Origin: Bacteroidota bacterium
GTDB lineage: Bacteria; Bacteroidota; Bacteroidia; Chitinophagales; Saprospiraceae
DNA length: 38,624 nt
Direction of reading: 5' to 3'
Assembly (NCBI GenBank): GCA_018969455.1
Contig: JAGWYI010000002.1
Span: forward strand, 1-38,624
Part shown: one piece after another, positions 9,018-17,759 of the stretch
Layout: each line of letters starts with the position of its first letter
Numbering within the stretch: position 1 is the stretch's first letter
Position numbers and translations under genes: made by a program
The notes under the pieces: generated by a model
What the model saw: only the letters and a program-made list of their open reading frames with translations
Told to the model about the DNA's origin: nothing
Databases searched by the model: none

Positions 9018-10259
9018 TTATTTCAGATTCCGGCAGTCGAAAGGCCTGGTATCCCGGCTGATGCCTTTAAATTTCTTATCTGCTTTCAAATTGGCAAAAC
9101 TGCCGTTTTCATTGTCGTATACACAAATCTGGTATGGAGGCTTTAATCGACCGTTGGCCATCAACCATTCCGGATTTTGGATGCCATCGTATAAAATATG
9201 CGGCACGTTGCGGCCAAATTTCGTCCAGAATAAAACGCCCATTTTGTTTTTCCAGCTGGGCATGCGTTTTCCCATGGAATAAATGTTGTCGTGAACGTAA
9301 ATGTTTGAAGGATATGGATTGTACTGTTTGTCCTGAAAAGGTCGTTCAACCAGGAAGTAGCTGACAATGGCGGTGGAAACCGTTTTATTTTCCCATATTT
9401 TATTTTCATAAATTTCTACATCGTTGGTAGCGAGCACCATTATGCCGGTTCCGGGCGGCACTTCGCCAACGATGTTTCCTTTAGGTGCGAAGTTGCGCAG
9501 GTTGTTGCGCGTTACCAGGTTTTTGTATACTTTAACGTGTCCGCCGCGTTTTTTGGGCAAGTCGGGCAGGTCGAACACCAGGATACCGCCGGTATTATCG
9601 AAGGCTTTGTTGTTCCATACCCATGCGTTGGTGGTATTTTCGATTTCGATGCCGGCCACATTATTTTTGGCTATACAATCGGAAACCCACACCGAATCTG
9701 ATTGGCCAACATATATCCCGGCATCGGAGGCGCCTATGGCGGTGCAGCGTTCGAGGTGCACCTGGCTGCATTGCACGGGGTACAAGGCGTAGGAGCCGTT
9801 GCTGCTTTTGGGGCCGCCCGTCCAGCGTGCAGTAACGTCCTGAATATATAATTCTCTCACATTCTGCGCTTTAATCAAATCCCCCTTGCTGTCTTGGATG
9901 GTAAACTGTTCGAGGCGGATGTTTTCAGCGTTGGAGATTTTGAGTCCTTCGGCGCCTTGTTTCTGGTTTTTGAAGGACAAAATGGTATTATCCATTCCGG
10001 CGCCGCGCAGGGTGAGGTGTTTTTTGCCATCGATGGAAAGCGACCCGTTGAGTTCCATGATCCCGGAAGGCAGTTGAATCAGATCGCCGTCTTCTGCCAG
10101 GATGAGTTGGGTTTGGAGTTGTTTTTCCAGTTCGGGTTGGGCGATCGCGGTTTTAAATCGGAATAAAACCAAAAAAAGGGTAAAAGCCCAGGTAAAACGG
10201 TATTTTTTTACGAGGAAGCACATAAAATCAAGGTGTTGAATAATCTGTCGAAAAATCAT
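9018..10259 (-). CDS. Parallel beta-helix repeat protein (TIGR03805-like companion of the SO2930 cytochrome)
   Basis: GIMELNGSLSIDGKKHLTLRGAGMDNTILSFKNQ...ENIRLEQFTIQDSKGDLIKAQNVRELYIQDV...GIEIENTTNAWVWNNKAFDNTGGILVF right-handed beta-helix pattern. Lies next to the cytochrome. Confidence 0.82.
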   Translation of the reverse strand: MIFRQIIQHLDFMCFLVKKYRFTWAFTLFLVLFRFKTAIAQPELEKQLQTQLILAEDGDLIQLPSGIMELNGSLSIDGKKHLTLRGAGMDNTILSFKNQKQGAEGLKISNAENIRLEQFTIQDSKGDLIKAQNVRELYIQDVTARWTGGPKSSNGSYALYPVQCSQVHLERCTAIGASDAGIYVGQSDSVWVSDCIAKNNVAGIEIENTTNAWVWNNKAFDNTGGILVFDLPDLPKKRGGHVKVYKNLVTRNNLRNFAPKGNIVGEVPPGTGIMVLATNDVEIYENKIWENKTVSTAIVSYFLVERPFQDKQYNPYPSNIYVHDNIYSMGKRMPSWKNKMGVLFWTKFGRNVPHILYDGIQNPEWLMANGRLKPPYQICVYDNENGSFANLKADKKFKGISRDTRPFDCRNLK

Positions 10260-11629
10260 TAAGCTACCTGTGTAAAATTGAGTCGAAAGATGGTCCCGAC
10301 CCCCTGGGTTGAGCGTACATCCATGTGAATTTTATGGATTTTCATGATGCTGTCTACCAGCGAGAGGCCGATTCCGGATCCGCGTACATGGATGCTTTCG
10401 GAACTTCGGTAAAAGGGTTGGAAAATAAGTTGCAGGTCTTTTTCAGAAATACCGGGCCCATGATCGCTTATTTCAACGCGATGTTTACCCAGGGCATCGA
10501 AATGAATTTTAACTGAAACGCGTTTATCGGGCGAGAATTTGCATCCATTGTCCATCAAGTTCAGAAAAGCGGCACGCAGGAGGGGTTCATTGCCATGCAC
10601 ATAAAGATCCTCTTCCGATTCGGGCACCCCTTCCAGGTCAAACACCACATGATAATCTGGATGCAACCGGATCAAGGTTTCCCGGCATTGCAGCATCAGT
10701 TCGTCGAGGCGTACGTTTTCGAAGGGGATGTTGGTATCTTCGGAATAAACCCTTGCGAGTTGCAACAATTTTTCGGTGATGCCATTGAGTTCGTACATAT
10801 CATCGAGTACCGAAGAGAGGGTATTTCGGTATTCTTGCGGGCTGCGTTCTGCTTTATCGAGGGAAACCTCGAGTTGGGAAATGATTACAGAGAGCGGGTT
10901 TTTTAATTCGTGGGAGACGTTAGAGATGAAGCTTTTTTGCATTTTAAAGGCAAACTGGATGCGGTCGAGCAGGCGATTAAACGTTTTTACGAGTCGGGCC
11001 AGTTCGTCTTTTTGAGATTTAACCCGCAAGCGAGCACTGAGGTCGTTGGGCAAAATTTGGTCTACCTGATTGATGATACGGGATACCGGAGCGAGCGCTT
11101 GAGCGGCATAGATCCATCCTCCTGCGGCCACGATACCGATGGCGATCAGAAAAGTAATGAGTAGAATGTTACAAAGGCGTCGGAGGTATTCGGAGCTAAA
11201 TACCGATTCTCCCACGATGAGGTATTCCTTACCGCTTTGGCTGGTGTGTCGGAAACAGATCAGATTGCTTTTTCCGCGATCAAAATGGTATTCATTGCCT
11301 TTTTTGATGTTTTTGAGTTCTTGCGGGTTTAGCGGGTTGGCGTTGGGGTTAAAGGCGAATACTTTTTCCAGGTTTTGGTTGTATATGATGATGTTTTCAC
11401 GAAAAGGCAGGGTTTTGCTGCCGGTATTGAGTTGATTGGCAAGGGGTTTGAGCGTCGATTCGTCGTGCAGCACCATTTCTGCTGTCATGAGGGATTTGGA
11501 GCGCAAGCCGGCATAAAATTCATTGATGCTGAATTCCCGGAATTTAAAATAGATAAAATAATGTGAGAACAGCAGGATTCCAGCTACGAGCAGGATAAAC
11601 TGGAGGGTGAGTTTGCTTCGGATTTGCAT
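10259..11629 (-). CDS. Sensor histidine kinase (HAMP/HisKA/HATPase)
   Basis: FISNVSHELKNPLSVIISQLEVSLD (H-box), LLRAAFLNLMDNGCKFSPDK (N-box), ISDHGPGISEKDLQLIFQPFYR and GSGIGLSLV (G-boxes). Confidence 0.95.
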   Translation of the reverse strand: MQIRSKLTLQFILLVAGILLFSHYFIYFKFREFSINEFYAGLRSKSLMTAEMVLHDESTLKPLANQLNTGSKTLPFRENIIIYNQNLEKVFAFNPNANPLNPQELKNIKKGNEYHFDRGKSNLICFRHTSQSGKEYLIVGESVFSSEYLRRLCNILLITFLIAIGIVAAGGWIYAAQALAPVSRIINQVDQILPNDLSARLRVKSQKDELARLVKTFNRLLDRIQFAFKMQKSFISNVSHELKNPLSVIISQLEVSLDKAERSPQEYRNTLSSVLDDMYELNGITEKLLQLARVYSEDTNIPFENVRLDELMLQCRETLIRLHPDYHVVFDLEGVPESEEDLYVHGNEPLLRAAFLNLMDNGCKFSPDKRVSVKIHFDALGKHRVEISDHGPGISEKDLQLIFQPFYRSSESIHVRGSGIGLSLVDSIMKIHKIHMDVRSTQGVGTIFRLNFTQVA

Positions 11630-11636
11630 GGCAAGC

Positions 11637-12320
11637 TTATTCTTCGGTTCGGAGGATATAGCCGTTTTTGAACTGTGTGTGGATTACTTTTTGGTTAAAA
11701 CCTTTTTCCAGTTTTTTTCTCAAAAAGTTAACATAAACCTCCACCACATTGGTGCCGGTATCAAAATCGAGGTTCCAGACTTTTTCCGAAATTTCGGATT
11801 TAGAAATTACGCGGTTCGAATTGCGCAAAAAGTATTCCAGAAGGGCAAATTCACGGGGAGTAAGCAGGATGTTTAGGCCACTCCGGGTGCAAGTTTTGGC
11901 GTCGAGGTTTAATTCGATATCGGCATATCGCAAAATACTTTGATTGGCAAAATTACCATTTTTTCTGCGGGACAATGCCTTTATTCTTACCAAAAGTTCC
12001 CGAAATTCAAAAGGTTTCGTCAGGTAGTCGTCGGCGCCTGCATCAAATCCTGCAATTTTGTCGTCTGTTAGTCCAAGTGCAGTGAGCAAAATAACAGGAG
12101 TTTGATTACCTTTGTATCTTATTTGGCGAATTACATCCAGTCCGGTGACGCCACCCGGCAAAATAATATCGGATATAATGACGGCATATTCACTTTGGTC
12201 TGATAACATTAGTCCTGTAATACCGTCCAAAGCAAAATCGACTTCAATCTGGTGCTCTTCGAGGCCTTTTTTCAGGGTTTGAACCATTTTCGGCTCGTCT
12301 TCGATCAGCAAAACCTTCAT
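11637..12320 (-). CDS. OmpR/PhoB-family response regulator
   Basis: MKVLLIEDEPKMVQTLKKGLEEH...VIISDIILPGGVTGLDVIRQIR...PVILLTALG..DDKIAGFDAGADDYLTKPFEFRELLVRI plus winged-helix LLTPREFALLEYFLRN...VEVYVNFLRKKLEK. Start moved to 12320. Confidence 0.95.
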   Translation of the reverse strand: MKVLLIEDEPKMVQTLKKGLEEHQIEVDFALDGITGLMLSDQSEYAVIISDIILPGGVTGLDVIRQIRYKGNQTPVILLTALGLTDDKIAGFDAGADDYLTKPFEFRELLVRIKALSRRKNGNFANQSILRYADIELNLDAKTCTRSGLNILLTPREFALLEYFLRNSNRVISKSEISEKVWNLDFDTGTNVVEVYVNFLRKKLEKGFNQKVIHTQFKNGYILRTEE

Positions 12321-12370
12321 AACGCGAAAAAATTTTGACAAAGCTACCTTCATTTTGGCCTAAATTCACA

Positions 12371-12410
12371 TTTTAAGCCAATTTTAATCAATTTTAAAGC
12401 ACGTTTTAAT
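12371..12410. promoter_or_regulatory. Four TTTTAA direct repeats at about helical-turn spacing; candidate response-regulator binding array
   Basis: TTTTAA starts at 12371, 12382, 12392 and 12404 (spacing 11, 10, 12) in the divergent intergenic region between the response regulator and the haloperoxidase-like gene. Confidence 0.55.
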
Positions 12411-12479
12411 CCTGGTTTCCTGAAATGGCCCGTCCTTTGCACTCACAATCTCATGAATGTTTCACCAATTCAACTGATC

Positions 12480-13871
12480 ATGCGTATTATTAAAAACTAC
12501 TCCATTTATTTTTTGGCCCTATTGGCAGTGGGGATGACTACCTGGTCTTGTAACAAAGGAGATGACAACACAGTTGTTGTACCTACAATCAAGCAGGCAG
12601 CGGATTATAGCCACGATGTGGTTTCATCCTGGAATCAGCGGTTTCTCGAAATTGAACGTTATGCTGCAGGCTACCGCCCTGGTCCTGCTCCGCGTGCGCT
12701 GGCTTACATTGGTTTGGCCAATTACGAGGCTTGCATCTCCGCGATGCCCAAGTACAATTCACTTGCCTCCAGCTATGCGGGCCTAAGCATCCCCAAAGTT
12801 CAGGCTGGCTCTGAGTACTACTGGCCTGCCGTGGTGAATACCTGCACCGCTTATTTGATGCGCCGTTTTTTTGCATCCGTGGCTTCCGACAAGTATCAAA
12901 AGATTGACGAACTCGAAAGCCTGAATAACAGCCTGTTTGAAGGCCAAGCTAGCAAAGAGGTACTGGATCGTTCGAAATTATACGGCCAGGATGTGGCTGC
13001 TGCCGTATGGACCTGGTCAAAAACCGATGAAGTAGGCCACGATGCCTACCTGGATCCATTCAAAAATTATGACTGGACGCAGCACATTGCCAACCCAGGC
13101 GACTGGAAACCAACCTTCCCAGGCCCCGGCAAACCCATGTTCCCCAACTGGGGCAGCGCACGCACATTTGCAATTCAGGAAGCAGACAAACTGTGTCCAG
13201 CACCCCTGCCATACAGCGAGTCTACCACATCGCCTTTCTTTGCACAAGCCATGGAAGTGTATGCCAATACGGTAAATGCTTCTTATGAAAATGTATGGAT
13301 CGCCGAGTTCTGGAGCGACGACCTTATTGACCTGACCTTCAGCCCCGGCCCACGCTGGCTGGCTGTCGCTGATCAAGTGTACTACCTGGAAAAAGTCAGT
13401 TTGGAAACGGCCCTTTACTGCAACGCCAAAATGGGTATGGCCCTGAATGATGCAGCCGTGGCTTGCTGGAAATCCAAATACTACTACAACCTCCAGCGCC
13501 CTCAAACCTACATCAACAAGGTAATTGACCCTTCCTGGAAACCACTGTTGTACAATCCGCTTACCAACCAAGACGGACTTACACCTTCCTTCCCGGCTTA
13601 TCCTTCCGGCCACTCCACCATGGGCGCTGCCGGTGCAGAAGTGTTGACATCTGTCTTCGGCATCAATTATGCCATGAGCGATCGTTGTCACGAAAACCGC
13701 ACCGAATTTGAAGGAAAACCGCGTTCCTTTACCCGTTTTTACGACATGGCGGAAGAAAATGCCTGGTCACGCGTACCCCTGGGTGTGCACTACCGCATGG
13801 ACTCTGAAGCAGGCGTCAACCTGGGTTACCGTTGCGGCCAACGGGTGAACGCCCTGCCTTGGAAAAAATAA
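12480..13871 (+). CDS. Vanadium-dependent haloperoxidase / PAP2-superfamily protein, lipoprotein-like
   Basis: FPAYPSGHSTMGAAGAEVL and SRVPLGVHYRMDSEAGVNLG match the vanadium haloperoxidase/PAP2 active-site motifs. N-terminus MRIIKNYSIYFLALLAVGMTTWSCNKGDD looks like a lipobox. Start chosen at 12480. Confidence 0.85.
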   Translation: MRIIKNYSIYFLALLAVGMTTWSCNKGDDNTVVVPTIKQAADYSHDVVSSWNQRFLEIERYAAGYRPGPAPRALAYIGLANYEACISAMPKYNSLASSYAGLSIPKVQAGSEYYWPAVVNTCTAYLMRRFFASVASDKYQKIDELESLNNSLFEGQASKEVLDRSKLYGQDVAAAVWTWSKTDEVGHDAYLDPFKNYDWTQHIANPGDWKPTFPGPGKPMFPNWGSARTFAIQEADKLCPAPLPYSESTTSPFFAQAMEVYANTVNASYENVWIAEFWSDDLIDLTFSPGPRWLAVADQVYYLEKVSLETALYCNAKMGMALNDAAVACWKSKYYYNLQRPQTYINKVIDPSWKPLLYNPLTNQDGLTPSFPAYPSGHSTMGAAGAEVLTSVFGINYAMSDRCHENRTEFEGKPRSFTRFYDMAEENAWSRVPLGVHYRMDSEAGVNLGYRCGQRVNALPWKK

Positions 13872-13926
13872 TGTCAAACCCTTTTTGAGGTTTTCCGGCT
13901 ATATTCTAATTGAATTTTAAGCCATA

Positions 13927-13958
13927 AGAGACCATCCAGATCGGATGGTCTCTTTTTC
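13927..13958 (+). terminator. Rho-independent terminator downstream of the haloperoxidase-like gene
   Basis: Stem AGAGACCATCC/GGATGGTCTCT with loop AGATC, followed by TTTTCTTTG. Confidence 0.85.
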
Positions 13959-13984
13959 TTTGTATCTCCATAATCTAATACAAA

Positions 13985-14473
13985 ATGAACACCACAAAAA
14001 AATGGATTGCCTTGCTGACCACGGCCTCAATAATGGCCTGCGGCAAAAAATCGGGACCTGAAGAACGTATTTTATATTACCCGAACAGCAACAAGGTTAT
14101 GCGGAAATACACCGAAAACCAGGGTAAAATAGAGGGTAAAATGCAGGAATTTTACCCTGAAGGCCCCTTGAAAATGGAACGCGATTTTAAAAATGGCCTG
14201 GAAGACGGACTGAATACGCTGTATTATCCTGATGGACAAATTAAAGAAAAACAACACTTTGTACAGGGGGTGCAACAATTGGGGGATACCATTTTTTACC
14301 CGGGAAACAAACCGCAATTGATTGTCACCTTCAAGGATGGCAAAAAAAACGGGCTTTTGCAAAAATGGAGCCCGGAAGGTGCTTTGTCTTTTGAAGCAAT
14401 GTACGAAAATGACGCACTAAAAACCGTTACCAAAACCCCAAACACGGTTGAAAAATCGGAAACCTCTAAATAG
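13985..14473 (+). CDS. YwqK/MORN-like repeat lipoprotein
   Basis: Lipobox-like SIMACGKK, then repeated G.L...YYPDGQIKE... / G.M.EFYPEGPLKMERDFKNGLEDG / NGLLQKWSPEGALSFEAMYEN units. Confidence 0.75.
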   Translation: MNTTKKWIALLTTASIMACGKKSGPEERILYYPNSNKVMRKYTENQGKIEGKMQEFYPEGPLKMERDFKNGLEDGLNTLYYPDGQIKEKQHFVQGVQQLGDTIFYPGNKPQLIVTFKDGKKNGLLQKWSPEGALSFEAMYENDALKTVTKTPNTVEKSETSK

Positions 14474-14479
14474 CCGATC

Positions 14480-16654
14480 ATGAAAAAAATGCTTCTTTTT
14501 GGCGCCTTACTCGGCGCCCTTCCGCTTTTTAGCCAAAATACCCCGGCAGATAGTACCTTGACCAAAACTTTGAAACAGGTAATGATTGCCCGGCAAAAAA
14601 GCAATCTCGAACGCCTGCCCGATATCAAGGATGGCTATTTGTGGTCGGGCAAAAAAAATGAGGTGATCAATGTACAAGGTCTGGACGCCAACCTGACCGA
14701 ACGGGTGCCCCGCCAGATTTTTGCCAAAATACCCGGGGTATTCGTATATGATATGGACGGAACTGGCAATCAGATCAGTATTTCAACCCGCGGACTCGAT
14801 CCGCACCGGGGTTGGGAGTTTAACATTCGGGCCAATGGCGTGATTACCAATTCGGATATGTATGGCTACCCGGCCAGCCATTTCAGCCTGCCCATGGAGG
14901 CCATCGACCGGGTAGAACTGGTGCGCGGCACCGGAGCGCTCCAATACGGCGCCCAATTTGGAGGTATGCTCAATTATGTCATGCGCAAACCCGACACCAC
15001 CCGCGCGTTCAGCCTGGAAACCGTTAATGCATTGGGTTCTTATGGGGTTCTGAGCAATTATATTGGTGCAAGTGGTAAAATCGGTAAGTTCTCGTATTTT
15101 ATATATGCCAACCGACGCGTTGCAAGCGGATATCGAGCGAACAGCGACTCCAAATTCGGGGCAGAAGCTTTGGTACTGAATTACGAAGCCTCCCCCAAAT
15201 TGAAGTTCAATTTCACCCTTGGCCATTCTAATTACCGGATTCATCTTGCCGGTATGCTCAATGACAGCATGTTTCGGGAAAACCCTCGACAGGCTTCCCG
15301 TTCGCGCAATTATTACAGCCCAGATATTTACGTACCCTCTTTTACCAGCACCTGGAACTTCCGCCCAACAACCCAGTTGAAATGGACCGTATCGGCGGTA
15401 TTGGGCTCCCGAAACAGCGTCATGTTTGACAAACCCGTAACCACGGTCGACAAAATAGATCCAGTTACGCTTCAATACGCGAATCGTCAAGTAGATATAG
15501 ATCAATTTAACAGCTATACTACCGAATTGCGTCTGTTGCAACAATATGTTTTCTTGCGCGAGATTTCTGCCTTGTCGGCGGGTGTCCAATACATCAACAA
15601 TGATTTGCACCGTCAGCAATTGGGCAAGGGAACCACTGGTTCTGATTTCAATTTGAGTTTGGTTACGCCCGGATTTGGCCGAGATATGCACTTGAAAACC
15701 CAGAACATTGCCTTTTTTGTAGAAAACAAATTTCAATTGTCTTCCAAATGGTCGCTTACGCCAGGTATTCGCGTGGAAAGCGGGGTATCCAATTTAACTG
15801 GAAAAATCAGTTATTACAATTCCGACAGTTTAAAAACCAGCATTACGCATCGTTTCCCCCTGTTGGGCCTAAACAGTACCTATCAATTGGGCGCCGCCCA
15901 AAGTGTATATGCTGGCTGGTCACAAGCCTATCGTCCGGTGATTTTCAAAGACATCATTCCGGGATCGGTGTATGAATATACCGACAAAAACCTTAAAGAT
16001 GCTTTTGGTTACAACCTGGAATTTGGGTATCGCGGGGCAGCCGGTAATTTCCGTTGGGACCTGAGCGGCTTTGAAATGCGATACAACAACCGACTGGGCA
16101 GCGTTGCAGTAGAGCAAAACGGAACTGTGACTATTTTTCGAACCAACATCGGAGATTCACGTACCCGTGGCCTCGAGGCATTTGCGGAGTATAGCTGGTA
16201 CCCATCAGAAAATCTGCGATTGAATGTATTTACGTCTACTTCCTATTTTAATGCAGTGTATGTAAAAGGCAACATTCGATCCGGAAATGAGAATAAGTCC
16301 TTGGCAGGCAAAAAGTTAGAAGGTGTTCCCAACTGGATCGTCCGCAATGGCGCGAATGTTCGATACAAGAAATTAAGTGGCTCGGTTCTGTATAGTTATA
16401 CCAGCGAAAGCTATGCAGATCCTTTAAATACAGTAAAACCCTCCCCCTCTGGTTCTATTGGGAAGGTGCCGGGATATGGCATTTTGGATTTGAATTTTAC
16501 CTTTTTGGCTTCTGCGCGGTTGACATTTCGCTTTAATGTAGGCAATGTGCTGAACAAACAATATTTTACCAAACGTCCAACATTTTACCCGGGGCCCGGC
16601 ATTTGGCCCTCGGATGGAAGGAGTTTGAATTTTTCAGTTGGATTGCGGTTGTAG
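14480..16654 (+). CDS. TonB-dependent receptor, FecA-like
   Basis: Plug domain QIFAKIPGVFVYDMDGTGNQISISTRGLDPHRGWEFNIRANGVITNSDMYGYPASHFSLPMEAIDRVELVRGTGALQYGAQFGGMLNYVMR; C-terminal beta-barrel ending ...SLNFSVGLRL. Confidence 0.92.
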   Translation: MKKMLLFGALLGALPLFSQNTPADSTLTKTLKQVMIARQKSNLERLPDIKDGYLWSGKKNEVINVQGLDANLTERVPRQIFAKIPGVFVYDMDGTGNQISISTRGLDPHRGWEFNIRANGVITNSDMYGYPASHFSLPMEAIDRVELVRGTGALQYGAQFGGMLNYVMRKPDTTRAFSLETVNALGSYGVLSNYIGASGKIGKFSYFIYANRRVASGYRANSDSKFGAEALVLNYEASPKLKFNFTLGHSNYRIHLAGMLNDSMFRENPRQASRSRNYYSPDIYVPSFTSTWNFRPTTQLKWTVSAVLGSRNSVMFDKPVTTVDKIDPVTLQYANRQVDIDQFNSYTTELRLLQQYVFLREISALSAGVQYINNDLHRQQLGKGTTGSDFNLSLVTPGFGRDMHLKTQNIAFFVENKFQLSSKWSLTPGIRVESGVSNLTGKISYYNSDSLKTSITHRFPLLGLNSTYQLGAAQSVYAGWSQAYRPVIFKDIIPGSVYEYTDKNLKDAFGYNLEFGYRGAAGNFRWDLSGFEMRYNNRLGSVAVEQNGTVTIFRTNIGDSRTRGLEAFAEYSWYPSENLRLNVFTSTSYFNAVYVKGNIRSGNENKSLAGKKLEGVPNWIVRNGANVRYKKLSGSVLYSYTSESYADPLNTVKPSPSGSIGKVPGYGILDLNFTFLASARLTFRFNVGNVLNKQYFTKRPTFYPGPGIWPSDGRSLNFSVGLRL

Positions 16655-16680
16655 ACAGAAAATCTGCAGTTATTCCATCT

Positions 16681-17637
16681 TCAATACCGTTTTACCGACT
16701 CAATGATGTAAGGCGGCCTGTTTTTTAATTCAGTATATATATTAGAAAGATAAATAGACATTATATACAAATTCAGGCAGGTTATGGCAAAGAAGATGGA
16801 AATCAGCACCACCAGAAATGCCCAACCGGAAAGCGTTTGGTGGTAGTCACCGAAAATATCTACATTGGTGAAGCGCACTTTTACAGCGTTGTAAATGGTC
16901 GTACCGGCCACCAGCACCGAGCCGAGGAAGATCCACAACAACACGCTGCGGAGGAAGGTTGTAAATGAGGTAACAGCCACCAGTGCATTACGGAACTGTG
17001 CGCCCAATCCGGCGCCGGGTTCGGGTAAAATAGGCGCCGAAACAGGCAGAAAAGCGGTATTGTACCCCACCATGGCATAAATGGCTTTGATGTAATGGCT
17101 GTTTTCGCGCATGCGCAGGAGCGAATTCAGGGCGCGTCGGCTGATGATGCGGCTGTGGTGTGCCATCGGGTCGAGTTGCAGACCGGAATACCGGCGCATA
17201 ATGGTATAGAACAGTCCGTACAACTGTTTTCCTGCCCAGGACAGGTGTCGCTCAGGTGCGCGCAGGTACACGATATCGAAACCCTCCTGCGATTTTTCCC
17301 ACATTTGGGTGATCAAATCCGCTTGTTTTGAAAAGTCAAATTCAAAAATAAGGGCATAATCGCCGTTGGCCCGGTCTAGTCCGGCAAGAATGGCATTGTC
17401 ACGGTTGACGGAGGAGCTTAGGGAGAGGAGAAATAGGTGTTTGCGCAATGTTTCCGGCAGGGGTCGGATGGCAGCATCGATTTCGGAGGTCGCGCAATGG
17501 TTGTTGATGAGCACAAACTCGAAATCGCTGAATTGTGTCGACAGTTCGGTATGCACCATTTGAAGCCATTCAGGGAGTACCCGAATGTGGTAGGGCGTTT
17601 GAATTACGCCAATGATAGACAGGAAACTGTGGTGCAT
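16681..17637 (-). CDS. Family 2 glycosyltransferase with C-terminal TM helices (polyprenyl-phosphate GT-like)
   Basis: LSIIGVIQTPYHIRVLPEWL..., NRDNAILAGLDRANGDYALIFEFDFSKQ..., two C-terminal hydrophobic segments. Confidence 0.75.
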   Translation of the reverse strand: MHHSFLSIIGVIQTPYHIRVLPEWLQMVHTELSTQFSDFEFVLINNHCATSEIDAAIRPLPETLRKHLFLLSLSSSVNRDNAILAGLDRANGDYALIFEFDFSKQADLITQMWEKSQEGFDIVYLRAPERHLSWAGKQLYGLFYTIMRRYSGLQLDPMAHHSRIISRRALNSLLRMRENSHYIKAIYAMVGYNTAFLPVSAPILPEPGAGLGAQFRNALVAVTSFTTFLRSVLLWIFLGSVLVAGTTIYNAVKVRFTNVDIFGDYHQTLSGWAFLVVLISIFFAITCLNLYIMSIYLSNIYTELKNRPPYIIESVKRY

Positions 17638-17705
17638 ATAACTTGCAAAATATGAACTGCGAAGGTATATCGGCCAGATCTATTTGTCAAAAACAATAAA
17701 AAAAA

Positions 17706-17728
17706 GCTGCATTCGGAATGAATGCAGC
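17706..17728. terminator. Bidirectional hairpin terminator
   Basis: GCTGCATTC/GAATGCAGC stem with A-tract on the left and T-tract on the right (AAAAAAA...CCTTTTTT). Confidence 0.8.
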
Positions 17729-17759
17729 CCTTTTTTATCATTGAAAATGCAAGTCTGAT

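Noticed and set aside
13017-13691. 224-aa minus-strand ORF
   Set aside because: Antisense to the haloperoxidase-like gene; composition typical of a reverse-strand shadow.
13985-14473. Toxin-antitoxin system based on YwqK similarity
   Set aside because: No toxin ORF next to it and the protein carries a lipoprotein signal; the antitoxin label comes from annotation convention only.
14783-15736. 317-aa minus-strand ORF
   Set aside because: Antisense to the TonB-dependent receptor, which has strong homology features; no recognisable domain.
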